Positions 1 to 6,702 of a stretch of 6,792 nt of DNA are shown in pieces. The stretch covers positions 1-6,792 of the forward strand of contig SKNE01000225.1 of assembly GCA_007120675.1 (NCBI GenBank), in the 5' to 3' direction. A program made the translations under genes and the position numbers. The notes under the pieces were generated by a model. The model had not been told where the DNA came from. It was given only the letters and a program-made list of their open reading frames with translations, and did not search any database. How positions within the stretch are numbered: position 1 is the stretch's first letter; each line of letters starts with the position of its first letter. The stretch is from Bacteroidales bacterium (GTDB lineage Bacteria > Bacteroidota > Bacteroidia > Bacteroidales > UBA7960).

Positions 1-42
1 AAATGCTTTTTACTACTTTTATCCCTGTTTAAACCAGTTCAG

Positions 43-1155
43 ATGTCAGGCAGCGGACGATTGAAAGTTGGCATCCTTGGATGCCGGGGTATCCCGAACC
101 AATACGGGGGCTTCGAGCAGTTTGCCGAACGCCTGACCCCGGCGCTGGTTTCGCGCCATCACATGGAGGTTTGGGTGTACAACTCCAGCCGCCACCCGCT
201 AAAAGATCCTGTCTGGAAGGGCGTTCAACGTATCCTTTGCCGCGATCCGGAGCACAAAATCGGGCAGGCCGGACAGTTCGTCTACGACTGGCTTTGCATA
301 CAGGACAGCAGGCGGCGCGGCTTTGACGTGATCCTGCAGCTGGGGTACACCAGTAACGCCATATGGCACTGGCGCCTGCCCAAACATGCCGCGATCATTA
401 CCAACATGGACGGACTGGAGTGGCAGCGCAGTAAGTACAGTGCGGCGGTCCGGCGTTTCCTGCGTTATTCCGAGGCGCTGGCAGCCAAACACAGTGATGT
501 GCTGGTGGCCGACTCCATCCCCATCCGGCAGCACCTGGAAGAGACCTACGGGCGGAAAGCGGCATACATCCCCTATGGCGCTGAGGCCAGCGGGGAGCTG
601 AAGGCCACGGCGCTGGCAGACCATCAGCTGGCTCCGGATGGGTACTACCTGTTGATTGCCCGCATCCAGTCCGACAACCACATCCTGGAGATCATCAGGG
701 GACATTCAGCCTCCCTGAGCAAATACCCGCTGGTGGTGGTGGGCGACACGGACAACCGCTTCGGACGCCGGCTGAAAAAGGCCCATGACAAGCAGCGGGT
801 GATCTTTGCCGGACCGGTATTCGACCAGGAAAAGCTGCATCAGCTGCGCCGCCACTGCCGCATGTACTTCCACGGCCATTCCTCAGGTGGCACCAATCCC
901 TCCCTGCTGGAAGCCATGGGCGACTCAGCGCTGATTTGTGCCCACGACAACCCGTTTAACCGCGCAGTGCTTGGCGAGGATGCCCTCTACTTTGGTAACG
1001 AAAGCGATGTGTCCTACCGCATCCTGAAAGGGGTGGCGCCCGGCAAGCGCAAGGAGTTTGTCCAAAACAACCTGCAAAAGGTGGACGCTGATTACCGCTG
1101 GTCACAAGTGACCGACGCCTACGCCAAACTGATCCGGGAAGCAGTCCAGGGATGA
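43..1155 (+). CDS. DUF1972-type glycosyltransferase (GT4-like)
   Basis: Probable cytoplasmic or membrane-associated glycosyltransferase that adds a sugar, perhaps rhamnose as in WchF-like relatives, to a lipid-linked polysaccharide precursor. The 370 residues match the usual family length. Residues 8-25 carry the DUF1972 N-terminal signature with the GxxGxPxxYGGFE pattern. Residues 118-133 contain the typical NMDGLEWQRSKYS block. The C-terminal Rossmann half (about 200-365) has VVVGD at 231-235 and the nucleotide-sugar-site motif GGTNPSLLEAM at 282-292, with Glu290 in the place of the conserved GT4 acid. The frame is open upstream to the window edge, but ATG 43 puts the first beta-strand (LKVGILG) at residue 7, as in relatives. 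The gene lies 34 bases before the sugar-phosphate transferase on the same strand, which supports a shared polysaccharide operon. Family is seen in the sequence; donor and acceptor are unknown. Confidence 0.9.
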   Translation: MSGSGRLKVGILGCRGIPNQYGGFEQFAERLTPALVSRHHMEVWVYNSSRHPLKDPVWKGVQRILCRDPEHKIGQAGQFVYDWLCIQDSRRRGFDVILQLGYTSNAIWHWRLPKHAAIITNMDGLEWQRSKYSAAVRRFLRYSEALAAKHSDVLVADSIPIRQHLEETYGRKAAYIPYGAEASGELKATALADHQLAPDGYYLLIARIQSDNHILEIIRGHSASLSKYPLVVVGDTDNRFGRRLKKAHDKQRVIFAGPVFDQEKLHQLRRHCRMYFHGHSSGGTNPSLLEAMGDSALICAHDNPFNRAVLGEDALYFGNESDVSYRILKGVAPGKRKEFVQNNLQKVDADYRWSQVTDAYAKLIREAVQG

Positions 1156-1189
1156 AGCCAGCCCCTGCTTTGGTGAGCATCCCCTTCCG

Positions 1190-2623
1190 GTGGATGATTT
1201 TTTCTTACTTTTACAAAACCAATTCAATTCAATCCCTGTCGACGTGCCGCAAAAATACGCCAGGTATATTCCCCTGATCAGCCTCACAGGCGATTTTGTG
1301 CTGCTGAACCTCTTCTTTGTGGCGGGCTTCTGCCTGACACACCATGTACCTGACTGCTTTGCCCCTGTCTATCTCCTGTTTTATGCCTACCTGAACATCA
1401 GCTGGGCCCTGCTGGTGATTATATTCGGCGCACACCACATCGACCGCAATACCAGGAAAAAGTCCATCCTCTTTGCCTACATCAAGATCATCGTATTCTT
1501 CTTCTTTCTCTTTTTGATGTTCTTCCAGGTGACCCCTCTTTCTTACTTTCCGAGGGACGACATCGGGTACCTCTTTATTTTTTACTTTGCCGCCCTGCTG
1601 GGATGGAAGTTTCTGCTCTATTATGGGTTCATCCTTTATAGGAAATGGGGGTTCAACTACCGGAACGTGCTGATCATCGGTCACAGTCCGCGTACCAGGG
1701 AGCTGCAGCATTACTTTGAGACCAATCGCTGGCACGGTTACCGTTTTAAAGGCTATGTGGATGAGAAAAAGCGTCCGGAGGACAACATCATCGGCAGCTG
1801 GCCGGAGCTGGACCAACTCATCACCACGCATCACATCGATGAGGTATACATCGCCCTGCACCGGTTGCCGGCCAGGGTGAGGGAAGAGATCAGCCAGGTG
1901 CTGGCGGAGTTCCCGGTGCGGGTGCGCATCGTGCCCGACATGGGTCATTTCTCCTTCAAAAGCGCCGAGCTCCTGCACTACGGCTCAACGCCCGTCTTAC
2001 AAGTGCACCAGGGGCCCCTCAGCCATTGGTACAATCGCCTCCTGAAGCGACTCTTCGATGTGTTGCTTTCGCTCCTGGTGATCCTTCTTGTACTTTCGTG
2101 GATGACGCCTCTGTTGTACGTGCTTTCCCTCTTTGGCAGCCGGCAGGGGGTCTTTTTTCGCCAGGACCGCACCTGCATCGACGGGGGCGTGTTCAGCTGC
2201 ATCAAGTACCGCAGCATGCATCAGAACGATGAGGCAGACCTTAAGCAGGCAAAGCCCAACGACAGCCGGGTAACCTCCGTCGGACGCTTTCTGCGGCGCT
2301 TCAGCCTGGATGAATTGCCCCAGTTCATCAATGTGCTGCGGGGCGAGATGTCGGTGGTGGGTCCACGGCCGCACATGCTCAGGCATACCGACGAATACCG
2401 CAAGCTGGTGAAGCGTTTCATGCTGCGCCATACGGTGAAGCCCGGCATCACGGGACTGGCCCAGGTGAACGGTTACAGGGGTCCCATCATCAACAGGGAG
2501 GACATCAGGAAAAGGGTGCAGTTTGACGTGCACTACATCGAGAACTGGTCCTTCAACATGGACGTCAAGATCATCCTGCTCACCCTCTGGGTCATTGTCA
2601 GGGGACAGGCAAAGGCCGTTTAG
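1190..2623 (+). CDS. Polyprenyl-phosphate sugar-1-phosphate transferase (WcaJ/WbaP-like)
   Basis: Integral inner-membrane enzyme expected to transfer a sugar-1-phosphate (glucose-1-P in WcaJ, galactose-1-P in WbaP) from a UDP-sugar to undecaprenyl phosphate, the first step of exopolysaccharide or capsule repeat-unit assembly. The 477 residues are normal for the long form. Hydrophobic segments lie near 30-50, 57-80, 96-114 and 125-148, followed by a CoA-binding-like Rossmann domain (about 157-250, GHSPRTR at 164-170). The catalytic domain begins with a membrane helix near 288-312 and contains KYRSM at 339-343, SLDELPQ at 372-378 (Asp374-Glu375 is the catalytic acid pair of the family), VVGPRP at 389-394, VKPGITGLAQVNG at 416-428 and YIENWS at 449-454. 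The chosen start is GTG 1190; the first in-frame ATG lies inside the third hydrophobic segment, so a non-ATG start is required. GTG 1244 is an alternative. The last codons and stop fall in unit 1 of a 59-base tandem array. Sugar specificity cannot be read from the sequence. Confidence 0.93.
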   Translation: MDDFFLLLQNQFNSIPVDVPQKYARYIPLISLTGDFVLLNLFFVAGFCLTHHVPDCFAPVYLLFYAYLNISWALLVIIFGAHHIDRNTRKKSILFAYIKIIVFFFFLFLMFFQVTPLSYFPRDDIGYLFIFYFAALLGWKFLLYYGFILYRKWGFNYRNVLIIGHSPRTRELQHYFETNRWHGYRFKGYVDEKKRPEDNIIGSWPELDQLITTHHIDEVYIALHRLPARVREEISQVLAEFPVRVRIVPDMGHFSFKSAELLHYGSTPVLQVHQGPLSHWYNRLLKRLFDVLLSLLVILLVLSWMTPLLYVLSLFGSRQGVFFRQDRTCIDGGVFSCIKYRSMHQNDEADLKQAKPNDSRVTSVGRFLRRFSLDELPQFINVLRGEMSVVGPRPHMLRHTDEYRKLVKRFMLRHTVKPGITGLAQVNGYRGPIINREDIRKRVQFDVHYIENWSFNMDVKIILLTLWVIVRGQAKAV

Positions 2624-2830
2624 CAGACCAAGGGCGCATTCACACTCACTCTATCGCCGGGGGATAGGCGAAGGCTGCGTAACAGACCCTGAACGCATTC
2701 GCACCCACTCCATCACCGGGGTACTGGCAAACGCCGTGTAACTGCCGGAGGGCCCTTTTGCCCGCTTTCCATCTCCACTGGTCGGGCAAAGGCCGTATAA
2801 CTGGATCTGGGTCCGCGCTTTCTTCGCCGG
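2601..2830. repeat. Degenerate tandem array, 59-base period, four units
   Basis: The core GGC(A/G)AA(G/C)GC(C/T)G followed by TA(A/G)C recurs with its GGC at 2608, 2667, 2726 and 2785, exactly 59 bases apart each time. Units 1 (2601-2659) and 2 (2660-2718) match at about 45 of 59 positions counted by eye, sharing CAGACC, CGCATT and an ATC-CCG end. Unit 3 (2719-2777) matches unit 2 at about 36 of 59 positions, and unit 4 is shortened near its end, stopping around CGCCGGTG at 2826-2833. The array fills the whole gap between two convergent genes, and unit 1 includes the last seven codons and the stop of the sugar transferase. Origin by tandem duplication of the gene's 3' end is an inference. Confidence 0.8.
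2751..2794. other. Imperfect inverted repeat between convergent genes
   Basis: TTTGCCCG at 2757-2764 is the exact reverse complement of CGGGCAAA at 2783-2790, with an 18-base spacer. Two bulged bases (2753 and 2756) let the stem continue with CC/GG and GG/CC out to 2751 and 2794. The arms come from the second half of array unit 3 and the first half of unit 4. It could fold as a hairpin in transcripts from either side, but no T-run follows on either strand, so it is not a recognisable intrinsic terminator. Confidence 0.45.
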
Positions 2831-2835
2831 TGACC

Positions 2836-3771
2836 CTACAAGATGTGAAAAACGATCTTTCCCCTCACCCGCTCACTCTCTATCAGCTCGTGTGCCCTGG
2901 GTCCCTCGGGGAGCAGGAAGCTTTGCTGGACATAGGGACGTACCAGTCCCCTGGACATCCAGTCGGCGATGATGCGCAGGTCGTCGCCCGAAGGCCTGGC
3001 CATGATGAAGGCCGCCTTTTTTCCGCGCAGGAAGTTGATGCTTGCGTGCCAGAAGAGGCCCCTGTTGGGGACGGTGGTGACGTAGATGCCCCCCTTTTTC
3101 AGGATGCGACTGCATCGTGGGAAAGAGCTTTTGGCCACGGCGTCAAACACCTTATCGTACCGCTCCCCGGTTTGGGTGAAATCCTCCCGGCCATAGTCGA
3201 TCACCTTATCGGCGCCCAGGCTGTAAACGAAATCCTGGTTACGTAAGCTGGCCACGGCTGTCACCCTGGCCCCCATGGCCTTGGCGATCTGAACCGCAAA
3301 AGAGCCCACGCCTCCGGAAGCACCGTTCACCAGTACCTGGTCACCCTGCCGTATCTCACCCCCCTTGCGGAAGGCCTGCAGGGCCGTGAGCGCCGCCAGG
3401 GGAGTGGCTGCCGCCTCTTTCATGCTGACACCCTCCGGGATGGGACAAAGCTGTGATTCCTTCACGGAGATAAACTCAGCATAGCCGCCCCCCTTCATGG
3501 AGAGCATGGCGAAGACCTTGTCGCCGGGCTTGTAGTCCGACTTCTTATCTGCCTGCTCCACCTCACCGGCGATGTCGCCCCCAAGGATTTTGGGGAACTT
3601 TTTGCCGGTGAAGAACTTCATGGACCCGTTGCGGATCTTGTAGTCCACCGGGTTGATGCCGGCGGCGTGGATCCTTACCAGTACCTCACCGGGGGCGGTC
3701 CTGGGCATGGCCAGGTTGGTCAACTGCAACTCTTCTGGTCCGCCGTAGCGGTTGATGATCAGTGCTCTCAT
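2836..3771 (-). CDS. Zinc-independent MDR-family NAD(P)H quinone oxidoreductase/reductase
   Basis: Soluble cytoplasmic member of the medium-chain dehydrogenase/reductase superfamily, of the quinone oxidoreductase or enoyl-reductase type that uses NADPH to reduce quinones or activated double bonds. The 311 residues fit the compact zinc-free class. The N-terminal GroES-like domain (about 1-120) shows AAGINPVDYKIRNG at 36-49, with Asn where zinc enzymes have the catalytic Cys, and GGDIAGEV at 64-71 in place of the zinc-site GHE motif. The nucleotide-binding domain carries NGASGGVGSFAVQIAK at 149-164, then LGADKVIDY at 185-193. The structural-zinc Cys cluster is absent. ATG 3771 is preceded on the coding strand by an A-rich stretch, and MRALIINRYGGPEEL is a typical family N-terminus. 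It lies 43 bases downstream of the S9 peptidase gene on the same strand, so read-through is possible. The true substrate is not evident. Confidence 0.9.
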   Translation of the reverse strand: MRALIINRYGGPEELQLTNLAMPRTAPGEVLVRIHAAGINPVDYKIRNGSMKFFTGKKFPKILGGDIAGEVEQADKKSDYKPGDKVFAMLSMKGGGYAEFISVKESQLCPIPEGVSMKEAAATPLAALTALQAFRKGGEIRQGDQVLVNGASGGVGSFAVQIAKAMGARVTAVASLRNQDFVYSLGADKVIDYGREDFTQTGERYDKVFDAVAKSSFPRCSRILKKGGIYVTTVPNRGLFWHASINFLRGKKAAFIMARPSGDDLRIIADWMSRGLVRPYVQQSFLLPEGPRAHELIESERVRGKIVFHIL

Positions 3772-3790
3772 GGTGCGCTGTTTTTATTTC

Positions 3791-3810
3791 GCAAGTTAGC
3801 GATAATTTGC
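3791..3810. other. Small hairpin between peptidase and reductase genes
   Basis: GCAAGTTA at 3791-3798 and TAATTTGC at 3803-3810 can pair over eight positions with one mismatch (G-U wobble in a + strand RNA, A-C in the - strand RNA) around a four-base loop. It begins four bases after the peptidase stop codon in the direction of transcription. The - strand bases that follow are A-rich, not T-rich, so it does not look like an intrinsic terminator. It may be chance or a weak processing or stability element. Confidence 0.3.
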
Positions 3811-3814
3811 CTAA

Positions 3815-6661
3815 TCAGTAGTTCTTCACCGGGTATTGCTCCTCCCACCATTCCGGCTGCCCTTTCAGGTGCTTGTCCCACCAGGCCATGATGGCATCGT
3901 GCCACTTCAGGCGCTTGCTGTAGGTGAGGATGTGGTGATCTTCCCCTTCCACCAGGATCAGCTCCACCGGACGATCCAGCAGCTTCAGGGCGGTATACAT
4001 CTGGATGCTCTCGCCGGGTGGCACGTTGGTGTCGCTGTCGCCCGTGAGGAGCAGTAAGGGGGTGTTGATGTGGTCGGCGCGGTACAGCGGACTCTGATCG
4101 ATGTAAATGTCCTTTCGGTTCCACGGGAAGCTGTAGGCCGTGGCGCTGGCGCTGTAGGTGTAGCCCCAGTAACCCTCGCCCCAGTAAGAAGCGATGTTGC
4201 TGATGCCGGCATGGGAGATCCCCGTGGCGAACAGGTCGGTGTGGCTCACCACCAGCATGGTCATGAAGCCCCCGTAGGATGCCCCGGCCAGTCCCACCCG
4301 GTCAGGGTCCGTAAAGGGATGGGCCTGGAGGAATTGCTCGGTGCCCTCAATGATCTCGTCCACCACCGTTATGCCCCAGTTGTTGACATGGGCGGCGGAG
4401 AAGGCCTGTCCGTAACCTATGGCGCCGCTTGGCTGCATCACGTAGACGACATAGCCATTACCGGCCCACAGGTTGAAGGGATAACGGTGTCCGAAGGTAC
4501 GCCCCACCGGGGTGGTTCCCCCATACTGGTAAACGATCACGGGGTAGCTCTGCTCCTCATCAAATCCGGGTGGCAGATATACCCTGCCGGTGACCTCCAC
4601 GCCGGTGGATGCGGTGAAGTCCCAGTCGTACACCTCGCCGAAACGCACGTGCCGGTAGCGCTCGGCATCGGGGTCCTCCAGCACGCTGTAACGCTCGTTG
4701 CGCAAATCCATCCGGTAGGCCCTGGGAGGCGCATTGGTGTCGTTGCCCACATAGGTGGCCACGGACGATCCGCTGGCGTAGGAGATGGTGGACAGGTAGT
4801 CGATGCCGGTGTCGATCTGCTCAAAGCGCTCCCGCCTCACATTGTAGCGATAGAGGTAACGGTAGTCCTCTTCACCCACCACCATGTAGATGTTGTTGTC
4901 GCCTTTGTGCCAGTAGACAGAGGACACGGTGGGGTCGAAATCGAAGGTGATGGGCTTCACCGACCTGTCGGTCAGGGAGAAGATGTAGGCCTGGGTGTCG
5001 CTGCTGTTGGCAATCATCCCCTCGGGAATGTTCTCGCCGATCCCTCCGAAAGCCATGGCGGGACCCGTGGCCAGCAGGTACCAGCCGTCGGGTGAAAAGC
5101 GCAGGGATACACCCCACGACTTGTTGGCGATCAGTGTGTCGACCGACAAATCGTGCAGGCTCATCATGAAGTAGTCGGTCCTGAGGAAAGGCCTTTCCAG
5201 GTAGTCGGGGCGGGACTGGCTGAAGACAAAGCAACAGCCGTCGGGACTGATATCCTGCAAGCTGGTGCTCACGTTCCCGTGGGTCAGCCGCGTGCGGACC
5301 CCCGAGGCGATATCCAGCTTGTACAGGAAGCTGCGGTTCCTGAAGTGTGCCTGGCGGTCCTGCATGCCCAGGATGTGCCGCATGGTGGCATCGGTCCCGC
5401 TGCCCTGCTCGCGGATCGTATAGATGATAAAGGACTCGTCGGGCGACCAGCTGAAGCCGGCAAAGTCGGCCACATCCTCCATGAGGACGCGCTTTTCGCC
5501 CGTCTCCATGTGATGCCAGTGCAGGGTGGTCCGTCCGTTTTGGACCGTGGTATAGGATAAGGCGTTGGTATTTGGCAGCCAGCCAAGTCGCGAAACGCTG
5601 GCGTGGCGGAAGGAGTGAACCAGGCCACCATCGCTGAAGCGCCTGATGTCGGTCCAGTTCTCCCAACGGTCGGAGGGAGGCAGCGACTGCCTGTAGGAGA
5701 CGGCATACATGGTACCGTCGGGCGATGGCCGCACACTGCTTACCTTCACGCCGTCCATGAAGTGCAAAATATCCTTGATGGTTTCAGGTGAGGTGCTCAC
5801 CTGGAAGTCGCTGGCATCGAATGGTTCCTCTGTGCGGACAGAGCCCCTCAGCTCCCACTCAGCCCCCTGGGTGGGGGGTCGCAACATCTTAACCACCAGG
5901 AGATGGGTGCCCCGGGGAAGGCTCATCTCGTGCCGGATCCGCCCATAACCCGAACGCGCATCGCTGTCTTCGGCGTCGAGGGCTTCCTCCTGGCCATCTG
6001 CGGCAAGGGCTGCCTCTGTGGCAAACGCTGCCTCCGCGAGAAGAGATGCCTCCGCGGTAAGGGCTGCCCCAGCGGCAGTTGCCCCCGCAGTTGCCCCCAC
6101 AGTTGCCCCGGCATTGGCCCCCGCATTGGCCCCCGCAGTTGCCCCGGAAGGTGCTAATGCAGGCGCTTCGGCGTCCTCTCCCGGCCCTTCTTCCACGGCC
6201 GGCCTTTCCACGGTCGACTTGGTGCCGATTTTTTGTCCGTTGAGCCAGGCTTCGAACAGCCACGGACTGTTCAGCTCCAGTTGTGCCTTCATCCAGCGGT
6301 CTGTCCGGATGTAAGTGGCCAGGTAGGCTATCTCCGGCCGGTCGCCGGCTCCGTCGGCACTGACGAGGACGAAACCGTCCGCATCGGTGTGCTCTGCCCG
6401 CCAGCTGTGAGAGTGTCCGTCGATCCACTTCACCACCTTGCCCTCTTCGGGAAAGTATTCTGCCAGGTCAATGTGGTCAAAGATCAGCAATTGCCGGTCA
6501 GAAAAAGGCTCCCCCTGCACATTGGGGGTTTCGTGAAAGGCCGGGTAGTTCACTTCCAGCGGGGGGGTGAGCAGCCACTGGGAGATCATCACATGGTCGG
6601 AAGCAGCCACAAGCAGTGGCATCAGGATGGCAAAGGGTACAATCAGCAGTCGTCTAATCAT
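3815..6661 (-). CDS. Secreted S9 family (prolyl oligopeptidase-like) serine peptidase
   Basis: Probable periplasmic serine peptidase that trims peptides, related to dipeptidyl-peptidase IV and acylaminoacyl-peptidases. The 948 residues start with a signal peptide (MIRRLL, then a hydrophobic core to about Ala20) without a lipobox Cys. Residues about 110-285 look like an extra beta-sandwich domain (PWLFEAWLNGQKI at 133-145, LPRGTHLLVVKML at 248-260), split by a low-complexity insertion near 152-236. Residues about 295-680 form a beta-propeller with SPDG/SPDE-type blades (near 312, 406, 471 and 523). The C-terminal alpha/beta-hydrolase (about 690-935) has the nucleophile motif GASYGG with Ser795, Asp877 in GDSDTNV and His909 in EDHH, so the catalytic triad looks intact. 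ATG 6661 was chosen because it gives a clean signal peptide; the frame stays open to the window edge only through 24-base repeats. No C-terminal sorting domain is seen. The peptide specificity is unknown. Confidence 0.93.
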   Translation of the reverse strand: MIRRLLIVPFAILMPLLVAASDHVMISQWLLTPPLEVNYPAFHETPNVQGEPFSDRQLLIFDHIDLAEYFPEEGKVVKWIDGHSHSWRAEHTDADGFVLVSADGAGDRPEIAYLATYIRTDRWMKAQLELNSPWLFEAWLNGQKIGTKSTVERPAVEEGPGEDAEAPALAPSGATAGANAGANAGATVGATAGATAAGAALTAEASLLAEAAFATEAALAADGQEEALDAEDSDARSGYGRIRHEMSLPRGTHLLVVKMLRPPTQGAEWELRGSVRTEEPFDASDFQVSTSPETIKDILHFMDGVKVSSVRPSPDGTMYAVSYRQSLPPSDRWENWTDIRRFSDGGLVHSFRHASVSRLGWLPNTNALSYTTVQNGRTTLHWHHMETGEKRVLMEDVADFAGFSWSPDESFIIYTIREQGSGTDATMRHILGMQDRQAHFRNRSFLYKLDIASGVRTRLTHGNVSTSLQDISPDGCCFVFSQSRPDYLERPFLRTDYFMMSLHDLSVDTLIANKSWGVSLRFSPDGWYLLATGPAMAFGGIGENIPEGMIANSSDTQAYIFSLTDRSVKPITFDFDPTVSSVYWHKGDNNIYMVVGEEDYRYLYRYNVRRERFEQIDTGIDYLSTISYASGSSVATYVGNDTNAPPRAYRMDLRNERYSVLEDPDAERYRHVRFGEVYDWDFTASTGVEVTGRVYLPPGFDEEQSYPVIVYQYGGTTPVGRTFGHRYPFNLWAGNGYVVYVMQPSGAIGYGQAFSAAHVNNWGITVVDEIIEGTEQFLQAHPFTDPDRVGLAGASYGGFMTMLVVSHTDLFATGISHAGISNIASYWGEGYWGYTYSASATAYSFPWNRKDIYIDQSPLYRADHINTPLLLLTGDSDTNVPPGESIQMYTALKLLDRPVELILVEGEDHHILTYSKRLKWHDAIMAWWDKHLKGQPEWWEEQYPVKNY
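6003..6074. repeat. In-frame 18-base tandem repeat, four units, inside the S9 peptidase gene
   Basis: Four contiguous 18-base units start at 6003, 6021, 6039 and 6057, each built on the pattern (G/A)(C/T/G)AAG-G-TGCC-C-GCG with a few changes. On the coding (-) strand they encode hexapeptide-like repeats read as AALTAE, ASLLAE, AAFATE and AALAAD (about residues 199-222). A weaker related copy may lie just before 6003. The units keep the reading frame, so gain or loss of a unit changes protein length by six residues. An Ala/Glu-rich helix is a possible fold (inference). Confidence 0.8.
6075..6146. repeat. In-frame 12-base tandem repeat, six units, inside the S9 peptidase gene
   Basis: Six contiguous 12-base units start at 6075, 6087, 6099, 6111, 6123 and 6135. 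Units 1 and 2 are identical (GCAGTTGCCCCC), units 4 and 5 are identical (GCATTGGCCCCC), and units 3 and 6 differ from unit 1 by two and one bases. On the coding strand they give the tetrapeptide repeat A-(T/N)-(A/V)-G, about residues 172-196. The array abuts the 18-base array with no gap. The near-identity suggests recent slippage or unequal exchange, and the product is probably a flexible loop. Confidence 0.9.
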
Positions 6662-6702
6662 GGGGAAAATGCATTGGTTATTGTTGGGATGATTCTTCCA
6701 TC

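Noticed and set aside
14..21. TACTTTTA resembles the Bacteroidota -7 promoter element TAnnTTTG.
   Set aside because: The last base does not match, the -33 element would fall outside the window, and the position is probably inside an operon.
1229..1978. A 249-codon - strand frame.
   Set aside because: It is antisense to the membrane and Rossmann regions of the sugar transferase, which has clear family motifs, and shows no recognisable domain.
2601..2830. The 59-base period and repeated TAAC recall integron attC sites, once called 59-base elements.
   Set aside because: No core site of the GTTRRRY type pairs with an RYYYAAC partner at the unit ends, the units are direct repeats without gene cassettes between them, and no integrase gene is present.
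4070..5095. A 341-codon open frame on the + strand.
   Set aside because: It lies fully antisense to the well-supported S9 peptidase propeller and hydrolase domains. Its His/Gly/Val-rich composition shows no domain, as expected of a shadow frame in GC-rich coding DNA.
5903..6157. A + strand frame encoding a Cys/Gly/Pro-rich small protein that resembles a metal-binding or toxin-like peptide.
   Set aside because: The Cys pattern is simply the antisense reading of the 12- and 18-base repeats inside the peptidase gene.
6654..6674. A six-codon mini-frame (MHFPHD) overlapping the S9 peptidase start, like a regulatory leader peptide.
   Set aside because: It is very short, with no codon bias or associated structure, and easily arises by chance.
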